From Methylibium sp. Root1272 (lineage in GTDB: Bacteria > Pseudomonadota > Gammaproteobacteria > Burkholderiales > Burkholderiaceae_C), in assembly GCF_001425905.1 (NCBI RefSeq), contig NZ_LMDY01000013.1, positions 316,177 to 380,176 of the forward strand: a stretch of 64,000 nucleotides of DNA, read 5' to 3'. Shown piece after piece: positions 25,463 through 36,721 of the stretch. Position 1 is the stretch's first letter, and each line of letters starts with the position of its first letter. The notes below the pieces were generated by a model that saw nothing but the letters and a program-made list of their open reading frames with translations, ran no database searches and was not told the origin of the DNA. A program made the position numbers and the translations under genes.

Positions 25463-26124
25463 TCAGCCCCTTCGCCGCATCCAGACGATGCAGCGCTCGG
25501 CATCCAGTCCGGGCACCCGCAATGGTTCCACGTGAAACATCTCGATCGTCGACGGCAAAGCCGCTATTTCCTCTTGTGGAATCTGCCCCTTCATCGCCAT
25601 CCATACGCCGCCCGGTGCTAGCGCGGTGTCCGTGAGCGCGGCGAAGTCGGCCAACGACGCAAAGGCCCGCGAGGTGATCACGTCGAAGTTCCCGGCCGTC
25701 AACGACTCCACTCGCGCATGCAGCGCGCTGAAGTGATCCAGGCCCAGTTCGGCGCCCACTTGCCGGATGAAGCTCGCCTTCTTCGCCACCGTATCGATAC
25801 AACTGACACGGATCTCCGGGCACGCCACGGCGATCGCCACGCCCGGCAGCCCTGCGCCGCTGCCGACATCGAGCAACGTGGTCGCCGCCTGCTGTGTGTG
25901 TCTGCGCAAAGGTCTGACAACGGTCAGGCTGTCGAGCACGTGCTGGGTCAGCATCTGCACGGGCTCACGCACCGCGGTGAGGTTGTAGACCCGGTTCCAG
26001 CGCACGATCAGCGCCAAGTGCTGCAGCAACTGCTGCTGCTGCGTCGCACTCAGATCGAGTCCGAGCGCTTGCGCGCCCTGCCCCAGACCGTGCGCCAGCG
26101 CCGCTTCATCGAACCGGTCTGGCG

Positions 26125-26128
<4 letters not shown>
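25463..26128 (-). CDS. rsmG: 16S rRNA (guanine-527 N7) methyltransferase RsmG
   Basis: A 221-residue SAM enzyme. [44 protein letters not shown] (SAM motif I) and [15 protein letters not shown] are diagnostic. It methylates N7 of G527 in 16S rRNA. The start overlaps the mnmG stop by 4 nt (atga). A parS-like sequence lies within the coding region at 25524-25539. Confidence 0.95.
25524..25539. promoter_or_regulatory. parS-like site (two mismatches)
   Basis: GGTTCCACGTGAAACA differs from the 16-bp consensus TGTTTCACGTGAAACA at positions 1 and 5, while the CACGTG core and right arm are intact. It is within rsmG, 1.2 kb from the perfect site in mnmG. Clusters of imperfect parS sites near the origin are usual. 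Confidence 0.5.
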
Positions 26129-28128
<2,000 letters not shown>

Positions 28129-28239
28129 CGGGGGCTTTCGGGGCCGGAGTCGGCCGGAAAAGCCTCAATTTTAAGCAGTCCGCCCCTGCCCGTCACGCCG
28201 TGGGGACGCCTGCCCACTCATGCCGACGACAATCCATCG

Positions 28240-28500
28240 ATGGACTGCCGCCCCGCTTGCGCCGCCTGCTGCATCGCGCCGTCGATCTCGACCCCGCTGC
28301 CCGGCCACCCCCAGGGCAAGCCGGCCGGCGTGGCCTGCGCGCAGCTTGACGCCGACCTGCGCTGCCGGCTGTTCGGCCGGCCCGAGCGCCCGGCGGTGTG
28401 CGGCTCGCTGCAGCCGTCGGCCGAGATGTGCGGCACGCGCCGCGAGCAGGCGATGCACTGGCTGACATGGCTGGAAAGGGAAACGGCCGCGACGCGCTGA
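28240..28500 (+). CDS. YkgJ-type cysteine-cluster protein
   Basis: An 86-residue protein opening [14 protein letters not shown], the CxxxCxxCC metal-binding cluster of the YkgJ/zinc-or-iron-chelating family. A later Cys-containing segment ([26 protein letters not shown]) is typical of the short form. The function is unknown; iron-sulfur or zinc binding is suspected. It is divergent from mnmG, with 111 nt between the start codons. Confidence 0.8.
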   Translation: MDCRPACAACCIAPSISTPLPGHPQGKPAGVACAQLDADLRCRLFGRPERPAVCGSLQPSAEMCGTRREQAMHWLTWLERETAATR

Positions 28501-28528
28501 GAAGCGCCAACGCCGAGGCGCCGCTCCG

Positions 28529-28750
28529 TCAGGCTGCAGCCGGCACCACGGGATGCGCGCGACGACTGGCTCGCCAGGCCTTCCAGCGCGGCGAGTCCCA
28601 GGCCTTGTCGAAGAAGTAATGCGCCACCGTGTTCACCAGCGGCTCGACGAAGGTGATGGCGCCGGCAATCGCCACGTTGCCCGTCAAGGCATAGCTCACA
28701 CCAAAGGCAATGCCGAGGTGCATCACGCCGAAGCTTGCGGTCTTTGCCAT
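28529..28750 (-). CDS. Small membrane protein, DUF2061 type
   Basis: A 73-residue protein with two predicted transmembrane helices (SFGVMHLGIAFGVSYALTG and VAIAGAITFVEPLVNTVAHYFFD) and a basic tail containing KAWDSPRWKAWRASRRAHP. This matches the compact DUF2061 integral membrane family of unknown function. The start at 28750 lies beside an AT-rich stretch (28745-28790) that probably holds its promoter. Confidence 0.82.
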   Translation of the reverse strand: MAKTASFGVMHLGIAFGVSYALTGNVAIAGAITFVEPLVNTVAHYFFDKAWDSPRWKAWRASRRAHPVVPAAA

Positions 28751-28845
28751 ATCTTTACTCTATCGGTGAATATTTTCGATAGTCAAAGATACTCCGATGT
28801 CGGCCGCCTGCCAATCGCCCGGCTCGATCGCCGGGATAGCACGGC

Positions 28846-30237
28846 TCACTCGGGCGCGCGTTCGGCGTCCTGCAAGGCCTGCAGGAAATGGCGCCGCCAG
28901 CGGTGCACGTCGTGCTCGCGCACGCCCGCCAGCAAGGCCTGATGCCGCTCCACCCGCTCGGCCAGTGGCATCCGCAGCGCACGTTGCACCGCGCCCGCGG
29001 TCGCGCCGATGTCGTACGGATTGACCAGCAGGGCCGCGTGCATTTGCTCGGCTGCGCCCGCGAAGCGCGACAGCACCAGCACGCCCGGATCCTTCGCGTC
29101 CTGCGCCGCGACGAACTCCTTGGCCACGAGGTTCATGCCGTCGCGCAGCGGCGTCACCAGGGCGACGCGCCCGGCCCGGTAGAGCCCCGGCAGCCGCCGC
29201 CGCGCTAGCGTACGGTGGATGTAGCGCACCGGCATCCAGTCGAGTTCGCCGTACTCGCCGTTGATCTGCCCCGACAGGCCCTCTAGCTCGTTGCGAATGT
29301 CCTCGTAGCTCTCCACGCCCTCGCGCGTCGGTGTCGCCACCTGGATCAGCGTGGCGCTGTTGCGGTTCTCGGGGTAGTCCGCCAGCAGCCGGTGAAAGGC
29401 CCGCAGTCGCTGCGGCAGGCCCTTCGAATAATCGAGCCGGTCGACCCCGATCAACAGCTGCCGCAGCGGGTACTGGCTGCGTAACGTCTCGCGCGTCTCG
29501 ATCGATTCCGGGGTCTGGGCCAGCGCCTGGAACTCGTCGACGTCGATGCCGATCGGGAAGGCCCGCGCGCAGACCTGCTGACCGAAGGCGCGGTAATGGT
29601 CCTTGCCCAGCGGCTCCGCGCCGGCCTCTATCGCGACATAGCGCGAGAAGTGGTCCACGTCGGCCTGGCTCTGCAGTCCGATCAGGTCGTAGGCGAACAG
29701 CGAACGCATCAGCGAGTCGTGCGCCGGGATCGCCGCCATCACCAGCGGCGGTGGCATCGGGATGTGCAGGAAGAAACCGATGCGCTGCCGGCACCCCAAC
29801 GCCCGCAGCTCAGCCGCCAGCGGGATCAGGTGGTAGTCGTGCACCCAGATGATGTCGTCCGGCTTCAGCAGCGTGCTCAGCTTGCGCGCGAACAGTCGGT
29901 TGACGCGCTGGTAGCCTTCGAAATAGCCGTCGTCGAACTGCGCCAGGTCGAGCCGATAGTGGAATACCGGCCACAGCACGCGGTTCGAGTAGCCGGCGTA
30001 ATAGGCCGCGTGGTCGTCGCTGCTGAGGTCGAGCGTCGCCAGCGTGACCTTGCCCGACGGCTGCAGGTGCACATCGCCCTCGCCGCGTGCGCCGCCGGCC
30101 ACCACCTTGCCGCTCCAGCCGAACCACAGGCCACCGGTTTCCGACAGCGAGTCGCCCAAAGCGACGGCCAGCCCGCCGGCGGCCGCCTTGCGCGGGTCGC
30201 CGATCCGGTTGGACACCACCACCAGCCGAGACGTCAT
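28846..30237 (-). CDS. otsA: Trehalose-6-phosphate synthase OtsA
   Basis: A 463-residue GT20 enzyme joining UDP-glucose and glucose 6-phosphate to trehalose 6-phosphate. Motifs are RLVVVSNRIGDP (N-terminus), GLWFGWSGKVV, IIWVHDYHLIPLAAEL, LIGVDRLDYSKGLPQRLRAF and GMNLVAKEFVAAQ. The length is typical. It is the last gene of the otsB-GH15-otsA run and starts 19 nt after the GH15 stop. Confidence 0.96.
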   Translation of the reverse strand: MTSRLVVVSNRIGDPRKAAAGGLAVALGDSLSETGGLWFGWSGKVVAGGARGEGDVHLQPSGKVTLATLDLSSDDHAAYYAGYSNRVLWPVFHYRLDLAQFDDGYFEGYQRVNRLFARKLSTLLKPDDIIWVHDYHLIPLAAELRALGCRQRIGFFLHIPMPPPLVMAAIPAHDSLMRSLFAYDLIGLQSQADVDHFSRYVAIEAGAEPLGKDHYRAFGQQVCARAFPIGIDVDEFQALAQTPESIETRETLRSQYPLRQLLIGVDRLDYSKGLPQRLRAFHRLLADYPENRNSATLIQVATPTREGVESYEDIRNELEGLSGQINGEYGELDWMPVRYIHRTLARRRLPGLYRAGRVALVTPLRDGMNLVAKEFVAAQDAKDPGVLVLSRFAGAAEQMHAALLVNPYDIGATAGAVQRALRMPLAERVERHQALLAGVREHDVHRWRRHFLQALQDAERAPE

Positions 30238-30256
30238 AGCGTGGACCCGGTTCGCA

Positions 30257-32056
30257 TCAGATCACCGTGTCCCAGGGCACCGACAGCCGCATCGCGGCGT
30301 TGATGATGCCGACCATCGAATAGGTCTGCGGGAAGTTGCCCCACAGTTCGCCAGTGCGCGGGTCGGTGTCCTCGGACAGCAAGCCCAGCGCATTGCGCGA
30401 CGCGAGCATGGCCTCGAAGATCTGCCGGGCCTGCTCGCGTCGGCCGATGCGCACCAGCGCGTCAATGCGCCAGAACGCGCAGATGTTGAAGGCCGTCTCC
30501 GGTTTGCCGAAGTCGTCGGCCGCCTCGTAGCGGCGCATGTAGGGGCCGTCGCACAGGTGCGTCTCCAGTGCGTCGACCGTGGCGACGAAACGCGGGTCCA
30601 TCGGGTCGATGAAGCCCACCTCGGCCATCAACAGCACGCTGGCGTCGAGATCCTCGCCGCCCAGGCTCTCGGCGAAGGCCTGACGCTTCTCGCTCCAGGC
30701 TTCGCTCAGCACGCGCTCGCGGATCGCCGCGGCCCGGCCGCGCCAGTGCGCGTCGCGCTCGGGCAGGCCCAGGCGGGTGGCGATCTTCGCCAGCCGGTCG
30801 CAGGCCGCCCAGCACATCAGCGCCGACGAAGTGTGCACCCGCGCGCGCGTGCGCAGCTCCCACATGCCCGCATCAGGCTGGTCGTGCACCAGCCAGGCCT
30901 GCTCGCCCACCGCCTCGAGCCGCGCGAAGTCGTCGGCATCGGCGCGGCGGAACAGCCGCAGGTCGTGGAAGGACTGCGACGCCCCGAGCAACACGTTGCC
31001 GTACACGTCGTGCTGTGCGTGCGTGTGCGCCTGGTTGCCGCGCCGCACGGGGCCCATGCCGCGGTAGCCGCGCAGATGCGGGAGCTCTTCCTCGGGCAAG
31101 TCTTTCTCGAGACCCAGGCCGTACAGCGGCTGGATGAAGCCGCCGCGTGCGTCGCGCACCACGTTGTGCAGCCAGCGCAGGTAGTCCTCCATCGTCTCCA
31201 GTTCGGACAGGCTGTTGAGCGCCCGCACCACGAAGAAGGCGTCACGCAACCAACAGTACCGGTAATCCCAGTTGCGGCCGCTGCCCGGCGCCTCGGGCAG
31301 GCTGGTGGTCATCGCCGCGACGATCGCGCCGGTCTCGTCGAACAGGCACAGCTTGAGCGTGATCGCAGCGCGGATGACGGCCGCCTGCCACTCCAGCGGC
31401 AGGGCCAGCCGGCGGGTCCAGGTGCGCCAGTAGAGCGAGGTGAGCTCCTCGAAATCACGCGCCACCTCGGCGGCACCGCGCTCCAGGGTCTCGTCCGGGC
31501 CGAGCAGCAGGTTCAGCGGCGCCGCCAGCGAGAACCAGGTCTCGTCCTGCACATAGGTGATGGGCGCATCGGTGGTCAGCCGCAGCGTGCCGGTCGGGCC
31601 GGCGTACCGCAGGTGATGGCTGCCCCGCGCGACCTCGGGCGCGATGCGCCCCCAGTCGGCTCGTGGCCGGAGGCTGATGCGCACGCGCGGATGCCCTTGC
31701 AGCGGGTGCACCCGCCGCACCAGCATCGCCGGCCGGAAGGTGCGGTCCCGGCTGAGGAAGCGCGGCGCGAAGTCGGTGATCTCGATCGCATCGCCGTCGG
31801 CGCTGTACAGCCGCGTGCGCAGGATCGCCGTGCCTTCGTCGTAGGCCTGCTCGCTGCGCTCGAAGTTCTCGATCTCGATGCACCAGCTGCCGTCGGCCGG
31901 CCACGCGTCGGGCGTGTCGATCAGCGCATGGAAGGTCGGGTCGCCATCGAAGCGCGGCAGGCAGCACCAGACGATGCGGGCCTCGCGATCGATCAGCGCG
32001 CTGATCGCGCAGTTGCCGATCAAGCCCAGTTCGAGCGAGGCCGCGGCAGCACTCAC
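30257..32056 (-). CDS. Glycoside hydrolase family 15 (glucoamylase/trehalase-like) protein
   Basis: A 599-residue protein. The N-terminal beta-sandwich begins LGLIGNCAISALIDREARIVWCCLPRFDGDPTF. The (alpha/alpha)6 barrel carries GSGRNWDYRYCWLRDAFFVVRAL, a GH15 signature, and ELWGNFPQTYSMVGIINAA near the end. Proteins of this type include glucoamylases and trehalases, but those located beside otsA/otsB have no agreed substrate. The gtg start at 32056 overlaps the otsB stop by 4 nt (gtga), so translation is coupled. Confidence 0.9.
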   Translation of the reverse strand: MSAAAASLELGLIGNCAISALIDREARIVWCCLPRFDGDPTFHALIDTPDAWPADGSWCIEIENFERSEQAYDEGTAILRTRLYSADGDAIEITDFAPRFLSRDRTFRPAMLVRRVHPLQGHPRVRISLRPRADWGRIAPEVARGSHHLRYAGPTGTLRLTTDAPITYVQDETWFSLAAPLNLLLGPDETLERGAAEVARDFEELTSLYWRTWTRRLALPLEWQAAVIRAAITLKLCLFDETGAIVAAMTTSLPEAPGSGRNWDYRYCWLRDAFFVVRALNSLSELETMEDYLRWLHNVVRDARGGFIQPLYGLGLEKDLPEEELPHLRGYRGMGPVRRGNQAHTHAQHDVYGNVLLGASQSFHDLRLFRRADADDFARLEAVGEQAWLVHDQPDAGMWELRTRARVHTSSALMCWAACDRLAKIATRLGLPERDAHWRGRAAAIRERVLSEAWSEKRQAFAESLGGEDLDASVLLMAEVGFIDPMDPRFVATVDALETHLCDGPYMRRYEAADDFGKPETAFNICAFWRIDALVRIGRREQARQIFEAMLASRNALGLLSEDTDPRTGELWGNFPQTYSMVGIINAAMRLSVPWDTVI

Positions 32057-32817
32057 CGGGTGACCTCCAGTGCGACGGGATGCGCCGGCGACGGCAGCGC
32101 GGCTTGCAGCCACAGCCGCACCGCCTCGGGGCCGCCCAGGCGGTACTGGGCGCCGCTCGGCCCGTCGCCCACCTTGATGCCGATGCCGCCGACCGCCTGC
32201 ACGGCGGCGAAGCCGTCCTCGTCGGTCGCATCGTCGCCGATGAACACGGGCTGCCGGCCGGCGAACGCCGGGCGCGCCAGGAATTCGCGCACCGCGTTGG
32301 CCTTGGTCGCGCCGCGCGGCTTGACCTCGACCACGCACTTGCCGAGCAGCACGGTCAGCTCGGGATGCGGCCGCGCGGCCGCCAGCATCATGCGTGCGCA
32401 CATGTCGCCCAGGTGCGGCGCGTCGCGGTAGTGCAGGGCCAGCGCACCCGGCTTGCGCTCGAGCCGCAGGTCGGGCGTGCGCGCCACCAGGCGCTCGACG
32501 CGGTGGACCAGGGCGTCCGGCAGGCCACCGGCGAGCCGGCGCGTGGGCCCGTCGCCGTCGCGACGCTCGACGCCGTGCACGCCCGCCGCCGGCAACCGCA
32601 GCGGCGCGAGCCAGGCATCGAGTTCGCTGAGCGGGCGCCCGCTGACGAGAGCCAGCGCCCCGCCGAGCATCGCGTGCAACTGCTGCAGCGTCGGCACCAG
32701 CCAGGCGCCGACCTCGATGCCGTCCGGCCGCGGGGCGATCGGCACCAGGGTTCCGTCGAAGTCGAGGAACAGGGCGGCGTGCGGATCGAGCGCCGGGGGA
32801 CGCAGGGTGTCTTCCAT
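32053..32817 (-). CDS. otsB: Trehalose-6-phosphate phosphatase OtsB
   Basis: A 254-residue HAD-superfamily phosphatase. ALFLDFDGTLVPIAPRPD supplies the nucleophile Asp19 and Asp21. VSGRPLSELDAWL and FIGDDATDEDGFAAV are the later HAD motifs. It removes phosphate from trehalose 6-phosphate. First gene of the three-gene trehalose operon; the atg is at 32817. Confidence 0.95.
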   Translation of the reverse strand: MEDTLRPPALDPHAALFLDFDGTLVPIAPRPDGIEVGAWLVPTLQQLHAMLGGALALVSGRPLSELDAWLAPLRLPAAGVHGVERRDGDGPTRRLAGGLPDALVHRVERLVARTPDLRLERKPGALALHYRDAPHLGDMCARMMLAAARPHPELTVLLGKCVVEVKPRGATKANAVREFLARPAFAGRQPVFIGDDATDEDGFAAVQAVGGIGIKVGDGPSGAQYRLGGPEAVRLWLQAALPSPAHPVALEVTR

Positions 32818-32870
32818 GGCAAAGCGTACCCTAGCAAAGTCGCGGCCCGGCGCGGCCGGCCGCAGCCCAG

Positions 32871-32895
32871 AGCCGCAGCGGCCTGCTGCGGCTTT
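32871..32895 (-). terminator. Weak hairpin after the C39 ABC exporter gene
   Basis: agccgcag at 32871-32878 pairs with ctgcggct at 32886-32893 around 7 nt. On the minus strand it lies 6 nt beyond the exporter stop. No real T run follows on the minus strand, so efficiency is uncertain. Confidence 0.3.
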
Positions 32896-32898
32896 CGG

Positions 32899-35037
32899 TC
32901 AGTTGCCCGGCTCGGACTGCTGCATGCTCGGCACGCTGCGCAGATCCTGCGCGACGCGCCCTTGCTGAAGCACGATCACGCGGGCCGCGGCCGCGATGGT
33001 CTCCGGCCGATGGGCGACGATCACGCGCGTGATGTCCAGCCCGCGGATGGCCTGGTTGACCTGCCGCTCCCGCTCGACGTCGAGCGCGCTCGTCGCCTCG
33101 TCGAGGAACAGGATGCGCGGTCGCTTGTACAGCGCACGGGCCAGCAGGATGCGCTGCCGCTGTCCGCCGGACAGGCTGGCGCCCATGTCGCCGATCAGCG
33201 TGTGGTAGCCCATCGGCAGCGCGTCGATCTCCTCGTTCACGCAGGCCAGCCGGGCGCACTGCTCGATCCAGGTGGCATCGGCATCCACGTCGAAGAAGGA
33301 GATGTTGTCGGCGATCGATCCGGCGAACAGCTGGTCGTCCTGCATCACCGTGCCGATCATGGCGCGCCAGCGGCCCAACCCCAGCTGCGACAGCGGCAGG
33401 CCCCCGATGCGGATCTCGCCGGCGGCGGGTGCGTGGATGCCGAGCATCAGCTTGAGCAGCGTGGTCTTGCCGCAGCCCGACGGCCCGACGATCGCCACCG
33501 CCTCGCCGGGCTCGATGTGCAGGCTGCAGCCCTTCAGCACGTCGGGCTCCGTGTCGGCATAACGGAAGCTCACGTCGCGCAACTCGATGCGCGGCGCGAG
33601 GTCGCGCGCCGCGTGCAGGCCCTCGCCCTGCGCCTCGGGTGCCGCCAGCACGATGTCGGCCAGACGCTCGCCCTGCAAGCGCAACATCTTCAGCTCGATC
33701 GCCTTGTCGATCAGCCCGCTGACGCGCTGCGCGAACTGCTCCTTGAAGGCCAGGAACGCGAACAGCATGCCCACGGTGAACTGTTGATCCATCACCAGCA
33801 GCGCACCGACGCCGATGACGGCGATGCGCTCGACGCCGAACACCAGCTTGTTGAGCACGGCAAAGGCGAGCTCGAGCTTCTTGATCGCGATGTCGGCGTT
33901 CATCGCGTCGACCACCAGGTTCATGAAGCGGGCGCGGCGCTCGTCCTGGCGATTGAACAGCTTGATCGCCTGCACGCCGCGCAGCGATTCGAGGAAATGC
34001 GTCGAGCGCTTCGCGTCGTGCACGATCGCCTCTTCGGTTGCGTCGCGCAGCGGCGTGAAGAACGCCCAGCGCAGCAGCGCGTAGAGCACCACCGCACCGA
34101 TCGCGATGGCCGTCAGCGTGCCGCTGTAGACCCACATCATCGCCAGCGTCGCGACCACCAGCAGCCCGTCGAGCATCGCCTCGATGAAGCTGGTGGTCAG
34201 CGTCTGCTGGATCTTCTGGACCGCACCGAAGCGCGACATCACATCGCCGGCATGGCGCTTCTCGAACCACTCGACCGGCAGGCGCATCAGATGTGCGAAC
34301 ACGTTGCCCAGCCACTGCAGGTTGAGCGTGCTCGACAGGTAGAGCACCGCCCAGGATCGCAGGGCGCCGGTGGCGACCTGGATCACCACGAGCAGGCCGA
34401 AGCCGATCACCAGCGTGAGCAACAGGTCGCGATCCGAACTGAGCAGCGCGCCATCGACCACCCACTGCAGGAAGAACGGCGCCAGCAGCATGAAGACCTC
34501 GAGCGCCAGCGCAAGCACGAACACCTGGGCCAGCGAACGCTTCAGGCCGCGCACCGGGCCGAGCAGCTGCCTCAGACTGACGTGCTGGCGCTCGGTGCGC
34601 GGCTCGAAGCCGGTGCCGGGCATCAGCTCCAGCACCACGCCGGTGAAGTGACGCGAGACCTCGGCCAGCGGCAGTCGCCGCACCCCGTGCGCCGGATCGT
34701 GGATGACGGCGACACCGCGTTGCACCTTCGCCAGCACGACGAAGTGGCTCAGATCCCAGTGCAGGATGCAAGGGAGCTGCAGTTGCGAAAGATGCTCGAG
34801 CTCGGCGCGCAAGGGTCGCGCATTGAGCTGCAGCTGCCCCGCCATCGCCACCAGGTCGGCCAGCGTCACGCCCTTCAACGACAGCGAGAAGCGCTGCCGC
34901 AGCGTCGGCAGGTCGCTGCGAAGGCCGTGGTGAGAGGCCACCATGGCGAGGCAGGCCAGGCCGCACTCCGCTGCCTCTGTCTGCAGAATCATCGGCAGGC
35001 GCGGCGCGCCGAAGCCCATGCGCAAGGCGTTCGACAT
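32899..35037 (-). CDS. Peptidase-containing ABC exporter (C39 peptidase, bacteriocin/peptide secretion)
   Basis: A 712-residue protein with three parts. First, an N-terminal C39 cysteine peptidase: QTEAAECGLACLAM with catalytic Cys25, LSHFVVL with His98, and DPAHG with Asp114. Second, a six-helix ABC transmembrane region. Third, a nucleotide-binding domain with Walker A GPSGCGKTT, signature LSGGQRQRILLARAL and Walker B ILFLDEATSALD. Such exporters cut double-glycine leaders and pump the mature peptide out with an HlyD-type adaptor. The catalytic triad is present, so processing should occur. It starts 13 nt after the adaptor gene; the peptide precursor lies upstream at 36420-36587. Confidence 0.95.
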   Translation of the reverse strand: MSNALRMGFGAPRLPMILQTEAAECGLACLAMVASHHGLRSDLPTLRQRFSLSLKGVTLADLVAMAGQLQLNARPLRAELEHLSQLQLPCILHWDLSHFVVLAKVQRGVAVIHDPAHGVRRLPLAEVSRHFTGVVLELMPGTGFEPRTERQHVSLRQLLGPVRGLKRSLAQVFVLALALEVFMLLAPFFLQWVVDGALLSSDRDLLLTLVIGFGLLVVIQVATGALRSWAVLYLSSTLNLQWLGNVFAHLMRLPVEWFEKRHAGDVMSRFGAVQKIQQTLTTSFIEAMLDGLLVVATLAMMWVYSGTLTAIAIGAVVLYALLRWAFFTPLRDATEEAIVHDAKRSTHFLESLRGVQAIKLFNRQDERRARFMNLVVDAMNADIAIKKLELAFAVLNKLVFGVERIAVIGVGALLVMDQQFTVGMLFAFLAFKEQFAQRVSGLIDKAIELKMLRLQGERLADIVLAAPEAQGEGLHAARDLAPRIELRDVSFRYADTEPDVLKGCSLHIEPGEAVAIVGPSGCGKTTLLKLMLGIHAPAAGEIRIGGLPLSQLGLGRWRAMIGTVMQDDQLFAGSIADNISFFDVDADATWIEQCARLACVNEEIDALPMGYHTLIGDMGASLSGGQRQRILLARALYKRPRILFLDEATSALDVERERQVNQAIRGLDITRVIVAHRPETIAAAARVIVLQQGRVAQDLRSVPSMQQSEPGN

Positions 35038-35050
35038 CGGTTCTGAACGA

Positions 35051-36334
35051 TCAGGAGCGGCCGGCCGCCACCCGGCCGGTGAGACCGAGCAGCGGTTCGA
35101 ACAGCCATTCGATCAGGCGGCGCCGGTCGAGCTGCACGTCAGCCTCCAGTTGCATGCCGGCCGACAAGGCCTGCAGCTGCCCGTAGGCCGGCACGCTCTG
35201 CCGGTCGAGCGCGACGGTGATGCGGTACAGCGGCTCGCCGCTGACGGTGGAATAGTTCGCCACGCCGGCCAGCGGGACACCGGCGAGCTCCGCCGACTGC
35301 AGCGGCGTGCGCGATACCTGCAGCACATGGCCCGTCTGGTGGCCGAACTTCTGGTAAGGGTAGGCTTGGTAGCGCAGCAGGACGGTCTGGTCCGGCCTTA
35401 CGAAGCCGAGGGCGCTGGATGGCGCATACAGATGGGCCTGCAGTCGCGCATCCGACGGCACCAGGCTCGCCAGCGCCGCGGCGGGCGACACGGACTGTCC
35501 CGGATCGGCCAGCACCGCCCCCAGCACGCCGTCCGACGGCGCGCGCACGACGATACGTTGCCGTGCCTCCGTCTCAGCTGCCTCTTGCGCCACGGTGGCG
35601 AGGTCTCGCTCTAGCTCGCCGGTCGCCACCTGGGCGCGCAACGGCAGCTCACGTCGCTGCACTTCCAGCGCACCGATCTCGCGCAACTGGGTCGCGCGTT
35701 GCCGCTCCAGGCCCTGCAACTGCGCCTGCACTGCCAGCACCTCTTCCGACTTGGCCTGCACCTGGGCCGAGGAGATGAAGTTGTCGGCCCGCAGCGACTC
35801 GAGCCGGGCCATCGCCTGCTCGGCCAGCACCAGTCGCTGGCGATGCAACTGCGTCTCGACCTGCAGCTGGGCGAGCTCGCCACGGCGGTCGACGATCTGC
35901 CGCTCCAGCGCGATCCGCTGCGCATCGAGCAGGGCCGCCTGCTGCTGCACGGCACCCTGCAGACTGCGCTCCTTGACCGCCAGACTGCGTTGCACGGAGG
36001 CCTGGGCATCACCGCTGGTGGTCGAGCGATCGACCGACAGGACGAACAGCGTGTCGCCTCGCCGCACCGATTGCCCCTCCTGCGCATGGCGCTCGAGCAC
36101 CGTCGCCGACTCTGGGGGCAGCAGGCGGATCACGCCCTGATCGGGCACCAGCACCCCTGCGACCCGTGCCTTGCGGGTGTACTCACCGACAAAGAGGTAA
36201 GCGACCACTGTCGCCGCAACGCCGACGGCACAGACCGTCAACACGGAAAGAGACAGTGGTCGGATCAGCTGGATGCCGCCCAGCCAGGCATGCTGGTGGG
36301 CGTCAACCGCTTCGGAACGAAAGAGGGGTGGCAT
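35051..36334 (-). CDS. HlyD-family periplasmic adaptor for the C39 exporter
   Basis: A 427-residue membrane-fusion protein. It has a short cytoplasmic N-terminus, one transmembrane segment (SLSVLTVCAVGVAATVVAYLF, about residues 28-48), and lipoyl/beta-barrel parts. GVLVPDQGVIRLLPPESATVLERHAQEGQSVRRGD is typical. A long coiled-coil hairpin spans roughly residues 100-250, and a C-terminal barrel has VLLRYQAYPYQKFGHQTGHV. It would link the inner-membrane ABC exporter to an outer-membrane channel not encoded here. It lies between the peptide gene (85 nt) and the exporter. Confidence 0.92.
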   Translation of the reverse strand: MPPLFRSEAVDAHQHAWLGGIQLIRPLSLSVLTVCAVGVAATVVAYLFVGEYTRKARVAGVLVPDQGVIRLLPPESATVLERHAQEGQSVRRGDTLFVLSVDRSTTSGDAQASVQRSLAVKERSLQGAVQQQAALLDAQRIALERQIVDRRGELAQLQVETQLHRQRLVLAEQAMARLESLRADNFISSAQVQAKSEEVLAVQAQLQGLERQRATQLREIGALEVQRRELPLRAQVATGELERDLATVAQEAAETEARQRIVVRAPSDGVLGAVLADPGQSVSPAAALASLVPSDARLQAHLYAPSSALGFVRPDQTVLLRYQAYPYQKFGHQTGHVLQVSRTPLQSAELAGVPLAGVANYSTVSGEPLYRITVALDRQSVPAYGQLQALSAGMQLEADVQLDRRRLIEWLFEPLLGLTGRVAAGRS

Positions 36335-36419
36335 GCGTCGCTAGCCTGCCATCGGAGCAGGCGGATTTCGCATACCCCTCACGCTTGCGACAGCCGTCGG
36401 GCATCGCAAGCGGCCATCA

Positions 36420-36587
36420 TCACCAGGTGTTCTTCGGCGCGGGCACGCGCGCGCCCCCGCTGATCTGGCGCAGCTGGCCGGCATCCAGCGGCTGCGGAGC
36501 GGTCTGCGGCTCTGCCGACTTCTGCTGGGCACGCTTGGCGGCCTTGACACGTGAAAAGCGCTCGGTGAACTGGCGGACGATCTGCAT
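36420..36587 (-). CDS. Double-glycine leader peptide precursor (putative secreted signal or bacteriocin)
   Basis: A 55-residue reading frame starting at atg 36587 after aggagc. Residues 34-45 are LDAGQLRQISGG, a near-ideal C39 leader: Leu at -12, Leu at -7, Ile at -4, Gly-Gly at -2/-1. Cleavage after Gly45 would release the 10-residue peptide ARVPAPKNTW. The preceding 33 residues are basic and Gln-rich. It is followed by its likely HlyD adaptor and C39 exporter and preceded by a LuxR-type regulator on the same strand. The short mature peptide with a C-terminal Trp fits a signalling peptide better than a pore-forming bacteriocin. That is an inference. Confidence 0.78.
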   Translation of the reverse strand: MQIVRQFTERFSRVKAAKRAQQKSAEPQTAPQPLDAGQLRQISGGARVPAPKNTW

Positions 36588-36681
36588 GGCTGCTCCTGGC
36601 TGGACCGATAAGCACCGCCACAGCGGTGGGTTGTCCAGATTGAAGCAGCCCCCACGAACAAGGGATACTGAAAACTCTTAC

Positions 36682-36700
36682 AGGGTAAAGGGCAAACCCT
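36682..36700. promoter_or_regulatory. Short dyad upstream of the double-glycine peptide gene
   Basis: agggt at 36682-36686 and accct at 36696-36700 are 5-bp inverted arms spaced by 9 nt, about 95 nt before the peptide start and 22 nt after the LuxR-type stop. The spacing recalls lux-box dyads, but the sequence does not match a known consensus. Confidence 0.3.
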
Positions 36701-36721
36701 AGCAGCGAATTGCCACACCCC

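Noticed and set aside
32080-35046. Long plus-strand frame opposite otsB and the C39 exporter
   Set aside because: Antisense shadow of conserved genes; His/Gln/Arg-rich and without domains.
36546-36556. CACGTG with a flanking GAAAA in the peptide gene, as a possible parS
   Set aside because: Only the core and part of one arm match; the left arm (cttga) does not fit TGTTT.
36682-36700. Dyad as a true lux box for the LuxR-type protein
   Set aside because: The arms are only 5 bp and do not match a known lux-box consensus, so it is listed only as a weak candidate site.
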